Positions 60,044 to 64,000 of a stretch of DNA of 64,000 nucleotides are shown piece by piece. Source of the stretch: Streptomyces sp. NBC_00250 (lineage in GTDB: Bacteria; Actinomycetota; Actinomycetes; Streptomycetales; Streptomycetaceae); assembly GCF_036192275.1 (NCBI RefSeq), contig NZ_CP108088.1, positions 4,031,501 through 4,095,500 on the forward strand, written 5' to 3'. Below the pieces are notes generated by a model that was not told the DNA's origin, made no database searches, and worked only from the letters and a program-made list of their open reading frames with translations. The translations under genes and the position numbers were made by a program. Each line of letters opens with the position of its first letter. Positions within the stretch are counted from its first letter, which is position 1.

Positions 60044-61012
60044 CTAGAGCGTCGTCGGCGCAGACTTGGCAGCCCTGACCTGCGTCCGTACCGCGCCCAT
60101 GCTCGCCGCGATGACCAGGGCGATCGCGGCGGCGTCGGTGAGTGACAGGGCCTGGCTGAGGACGAGGAAGCCTGCCGTCGCCGCGATGGCAGGTTCCAGG
60201 CTCATCAGGATCGCGAAGGTGGGGGCGGGCAGGCGGCGCAGGGCGAGGAGTTCGAGGGTGTACGGCAGGACGGAGGACATCAGCGCGACCGCGAGGCCGA
60301 GGCCGATCGTCGACGGTACGAGGAGCTTGTCGCCCGCCTCCGCGATGCCCAGTGGCAGGCTGAGGACGGCGCCGAAGGCCATCGCGAGCGCGAGCCCGTC
60401 CGCCTGCGGGAAGCGTCGGCCCGTACGCGCGCTGAAGACGATGTACGCGGCCCACATCGCGCCCGCCGCGAGCGCGAAGGCCGCGCCCACCGGGTCGAGG
60501 CGGTCGAAGCCGCCGCCGCTGAGCAGGACGACGCCGCCGAGGGCGAGGCCCGCCCAGAGCAGGTTCATCAGGCGGCGGGAGGCGACCACGGAGAGGATCA
60601 GCGGGCCGAGGACCTCCAGGGTCACGGCGGCGCCCAGCGGAATCCGGTCGGCCGCCTGGTAGAAGAGGATGTTCATCCCCGCCATGGCCGTGCCGAACGC
60701 GACGATCGTGCCCCAGTCCGCGCGGCCGTAGCCGCGGACCTTCGGGCGGCAGACGATCAGCAGGACCGCCGCGGCGAGCACGAGCCGCAGGGTGACGACG
60801 CCGAGGGCGCCGGCCCGGGGCATGAGGAGGACGGCGAGAGCCGATCCGAACTGGACGGACAGCCCACCCGTGACGACGAGCGCGACGGGCCCGAAGCGGT
60901 GGCCCGCCAGGCCCTTCGGCCCCCGGGCGCGGACGGATCCGGGGGCGGTGCCCACCGGTTCCACGCCGGCCGCGACCGCCGCCGGGGTCACTTCCTTGAC
61001 CGGACTGTCCAC
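60044..61012 (-). CDS. EamA-family (RhtA-like) transporter
   Basis: 322 aa from GTG 61012, after GAGGAG; the frame reaches 61054 but lacks a better site. Ten membrane helices in two EamA repeats (ALVVTGGLSVQFGSALAVLL, TLRLVLAAAVLLIV, GTAMAGMNILFYQAADRIPL, MSSVLPYTLELLALRRL, SLEPAIAATAGFLVL). RhtA-type members export threonine, homoserine or related metabolites. It is divergent from the LysR gene, its likely regulator. Confidence 0.9.
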   Translation of the reverse strand: MDSPVKEVTPAAVAAGVEPVGTAPGSVRARGPKGLAGHRFGPVALVVTGGLSVQFGSALAVLLMPRAGALGVVTLRLVLAAAVLLIVCRPKVRGYGRADWGTIVAFGTAMAGMNILFYQAADRIPLGAAVTLEVLGPLILSVVASRRLMNLLWAGLALGGVVLLSGGGFDRLDPVGAAFALAAGAMWAAYIVFSARTGRRFPQADGLALAMAFGAVLSLPLGIAEAGDKLLVPSTIGLGLAVALMSSVLPYTLELLALRRLPAPTFAILMSLEPAIAATAGFLVLSQALSLTDAAAIALVIAASMGAVRTQVRAAKSAPTTL

Positions 61013-61061
61013 CGACCGCTCCTCCACACCAGACCACACCAGACCACACAACAAGGTTTAA

Positions 61062-61081
61062 TGAACTGTACTCCCAGTTCA
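61062..61081. promoter_or_regulatory. LysR-type operator TGAACTG-N6-CAGTTCA
   Basis: Perfect 7-bp inverted repeat in the gap between divergent EamA and LysR genes, in an AT-richer stretch. Confidence 0.6.
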
Positions 61082-61218
61082 CGATAATGCACTACAGGCG
61101 GTCCGTCCCGACGTCCCCCTCCCGCTCCCCTCCCCCAGCTCCCTCTCTCCCCTCCCACGCTACGAGCGTCCGCGCGGCGCCGGAAATGCCGATTGTGCTG
61201 CGGTTATGCTCCGGACGC

Positions 61219-62076
61219 ATGAGCATCGAGCTACGCCACCTCCGCTGCTTCCTCGCCATCGCCGAGGAATCCAGCCTCACCAGGGCGGCCGCCCGGCTCC
61301 ACCTCACCCAGCCCGCCGTCTCCCGTACGCTCGCCGCCCTCGAACAGCACCTCGGCGCCCGGCTGGTCGACCGCTCCACCCACCACATCGCCCTCACCGC
61401 CGAGGGCCGCGCCTTCCGGGACCGGGCCGCCGCAGCACTCGCCGCCTTCGAGGCCGCCGTCGACCCGGCCAGACTGCGCCACCGGCCGCTGCGCCTCGGA
61501 CACGCCTGGTCGGCCTTCGGCCCGTACACCACGCCCCTGCTCCGGCGCTGGCAGCGCGAGCACCCCGAGACTCCCCTCGAACTCCTCCGCATCGACGACC
61601 GCACGGCCGGACTCACCCGGGGCGAGGTGGACGCGGCCCTGCTGCGGGGGCCGGTCGACGCGCCGGGCCTGGCCACCGAGGAGCTCACGACCGAGGAGCG
61701 CGTCGCCGCCGTGCCCGCCGACGGCCCGCTGGCCGACCGTCCCGCCCTCACCCTCGACGACCTGGCCGACGGCACCGTCGTCCTCAACACCGTCTCCGGT
61801 ACGACCACCCTCACGCTCTGGTCGGCCGCCGCGCGCCCGGCGGCGACCGTGACGGTCGCCAACACCGACGACTGGCTCACGGCGATCGCGGCGGGCCGGG
61901 GCGTCGGCGTCTCCTCGGCGTCCACGGCGGCCCTGCACCCGCACCCGGGCGTCGCCTACCGGCCGCTGCCCGACGCGCCACCGCTGCCGGTGGTCCTGGC
62001 CTGGCGGGACGCGTTCCCGCACCCGGCGACGGGGGCGCTGGTCGCCATGGCGCGGGAGATCGTCAGCGGAAACTGA
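61219..62076 (+). CDS. LysR-family transcriptional regulator
   Basis: 285 aa from ATG 61219 (MSIELRHLRCFLAIAEESSL); upstream in-frame ATG 61087 would add a non-family tail. HTH in LTRAAARLHLTQPAVSRTLA, co-inducer domain from about residue 90 (LRLGHAWSAFGPYTTPLLRR). Probably controls the divergent EamA gene through the palindrome at 61062. Confidence 0.92.
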   Translation: MSIELRHLRCFLAIAEESSLTRAAARLHLTQPAVSRTLAALEQHLGARLVDRSTHHIALTAEGRAFRDRAAAALAAFEAAVDPARLRHRPLRLGHAWSAFGPYTTPLLRRWQREHPETPLELLRIDDRTAGLTRGEVDAALLRGPVDAPGLATEELTTEERVAAVPADGPLADRPALTLDDLADGTVVLNTVSGTTTLTLWSAAARPAATVTVANTDDWLTAIAAGRGVGVSSASTAALHPHPGVAYRPLPDAPPLPVVLAWRDAFPHPATGALVAMAREIVSGN

Positions 62077-62085
62077 GAGCGAAGG

Positions 62086-62200
62086 CCAGGGCCGGCACCG
62101 AAGGCCAGGGCCGACGCCGAAAGCCAGGGTCGACACCGAAAGCCAGGGTCGACACCGAAAGCCAGAGCCGACGCCGAAAGCCGGCGCCGACACCGAAGGC
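62086..62200. repeat. 19-bp tandem repeats between LysR gene and enolase
   Basis: CCGAAAGCCAGGGTCGACA and variants recur with 19-bp spacing (starts at 62117, 62136, 62155), about six copies, between convergent stops. Confidence 0.8.
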
Positions 62201-62225
62201 CGCGGCCGTCGCGCCGCGCGGCCCG

Positions 62226-63680
<1,455 letters not shown>

Positions 63681-63729
63681 CGCGGCAGAGGGGCAGAGCT
63701 CCGCCGGTGGTCACCGGTTAAAGTGCCGT

Positions 63730-64000
63730 ATGCCCACCCCGGAACCCGCCGCCGTCGCCACCGAACTGCGTATAGCGATGGGCAAGCTCACGCGCCGCGT
63801 GAAGCACGAGGACCGGATCCCGCTCGGCCAGGCCTCCGTACTCGGCACCCTCGATCGCAACGGGGCCATGACCACCAGCGACCTGGCGGCGGACCAGCGC
63901 GTACGACCCCAGTCCATGGCCCGTGCGGTCGGGCTGCTCATGGAACAGGGGCTCGTCGTCCGCCGGGCGCACCCCACGGACGGCCGCAAGTCCCTGGTGG
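63730..64000 (+). CDS. MarR-family transcriptional regulator, 3' end cut by window edge
   Basis: First 90 codons only. ATEL RIAMGKLTRRV, QASVLGTLDRNGAMTTSDLA, RPQSMARAVGLLMEQGLVVR and RAHPTDGRKS are the MarR winged helix with its wing. It is divergent from enolase and probably binds the iterons between them. Confidence 0.88.
   Translation, partial: MPTPEPAAVATELRIAMGKLTRRVKHEDRIPLGQASVLGTLDRNGAMTTSDLAADQRVRPQSMARAVGLLMEQGLVVRRAHPTDGRKSLV

Overview
The window is a piece of a Streptomyces chromosome. The evidence is very high G+C with G/C in almost every third codon position, Streptomyces-type signal peptides and ribosome-binding sites, GTG and TTG starts, and families typical of the genus: a 4CL-type cinnamate:CoA ligase, a DmdR1/DesR iron repressor next to a SIS-domain protein, an NsdA-like TPR regulator, and secreted FG-GAP proteins. 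From memory, the order of many genes resembles the S. coelicolor core around SCO4379-SCO4410, read backwards. No rRNA, tRNA, CRISPR array, transposase or phage gene was seen.

Layout. 1-5.7 kb: the end of an acyl-CoA synthetase, a secreted nuclease-like FG-GAP protein, and a sigma factor / zinc-finger anti-sigma / STAS antagonist set. 5.8-13.5 kb: a lipoprotein, purU, an SCO4402-like protein, an ABC substrate-binding lipoprotein, a Pro/Gln-rich membrane protein, an HTH-TPR regulator with a palindromic operator, and a primase/polymerase-domain protein. 13.6-19.7 kb: an ABC exporter, a DoxX/AhpD pair, and an F420-type LLM oxidoreductase coupled to a deaminase and divergent from an Lrp regulator. 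19.7-28 kb is accessory in character: two gene remnants, a methyltransferase, a DinB protein, a protein kinase fused to an MFS transporter, an alpha/beta hydrolase, two proteins of unknown function and a VOC protein.

28-31.9 kb: tandem paralogous secreted I36/FG-GAP proteins and a hydrolase. 32-41.6 kb: the iron repressor and SIS gene sharing a promoter region with a DasR-like site, a serine hydrolase, a PEP-mutase-family enzyme, a PAS/GAF protein, pdxH divergent from a citrate synthase paralogue, and a 2OG-Fe(II) oxygenase preceded by a short leader peptide. 42-57.6 kb: a zinc peptidase and two acyl-CoA operons (4CL - enoyl-CoA hydratase - TetR; TIGR03084 - AtuA - carboxylase beta - carboxylase alpha - acyl-CoA dehydrogenase). 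A WYL regulator, RidA, a Spo0M-like protein and another FG-GAP protein lie between them. 57.6-64 kb: small proteins, a nested inverted repeat of about 820 bp, a VOC protein, divergent EamA and LysR genes, a second-type enolase, and a MarR regulator cut by the window edge.

How the parts work together. The two acyl-CoA operons carry the same operator-like sequence upstream, so the TetR protein encoded in the first probably controls both. The iron repressor gene and the amino-sugar-like SIS gene share a DasR-like site, which fits the known link between N-acetylglucosamine sensing and iron control. Long stretches of non-coding structure (13-bp iterons, a large inverted repeat, 8-, 14-, 19- and 28-bp tandem repeats) cluster at 35-37 kb and 58-64 kb.
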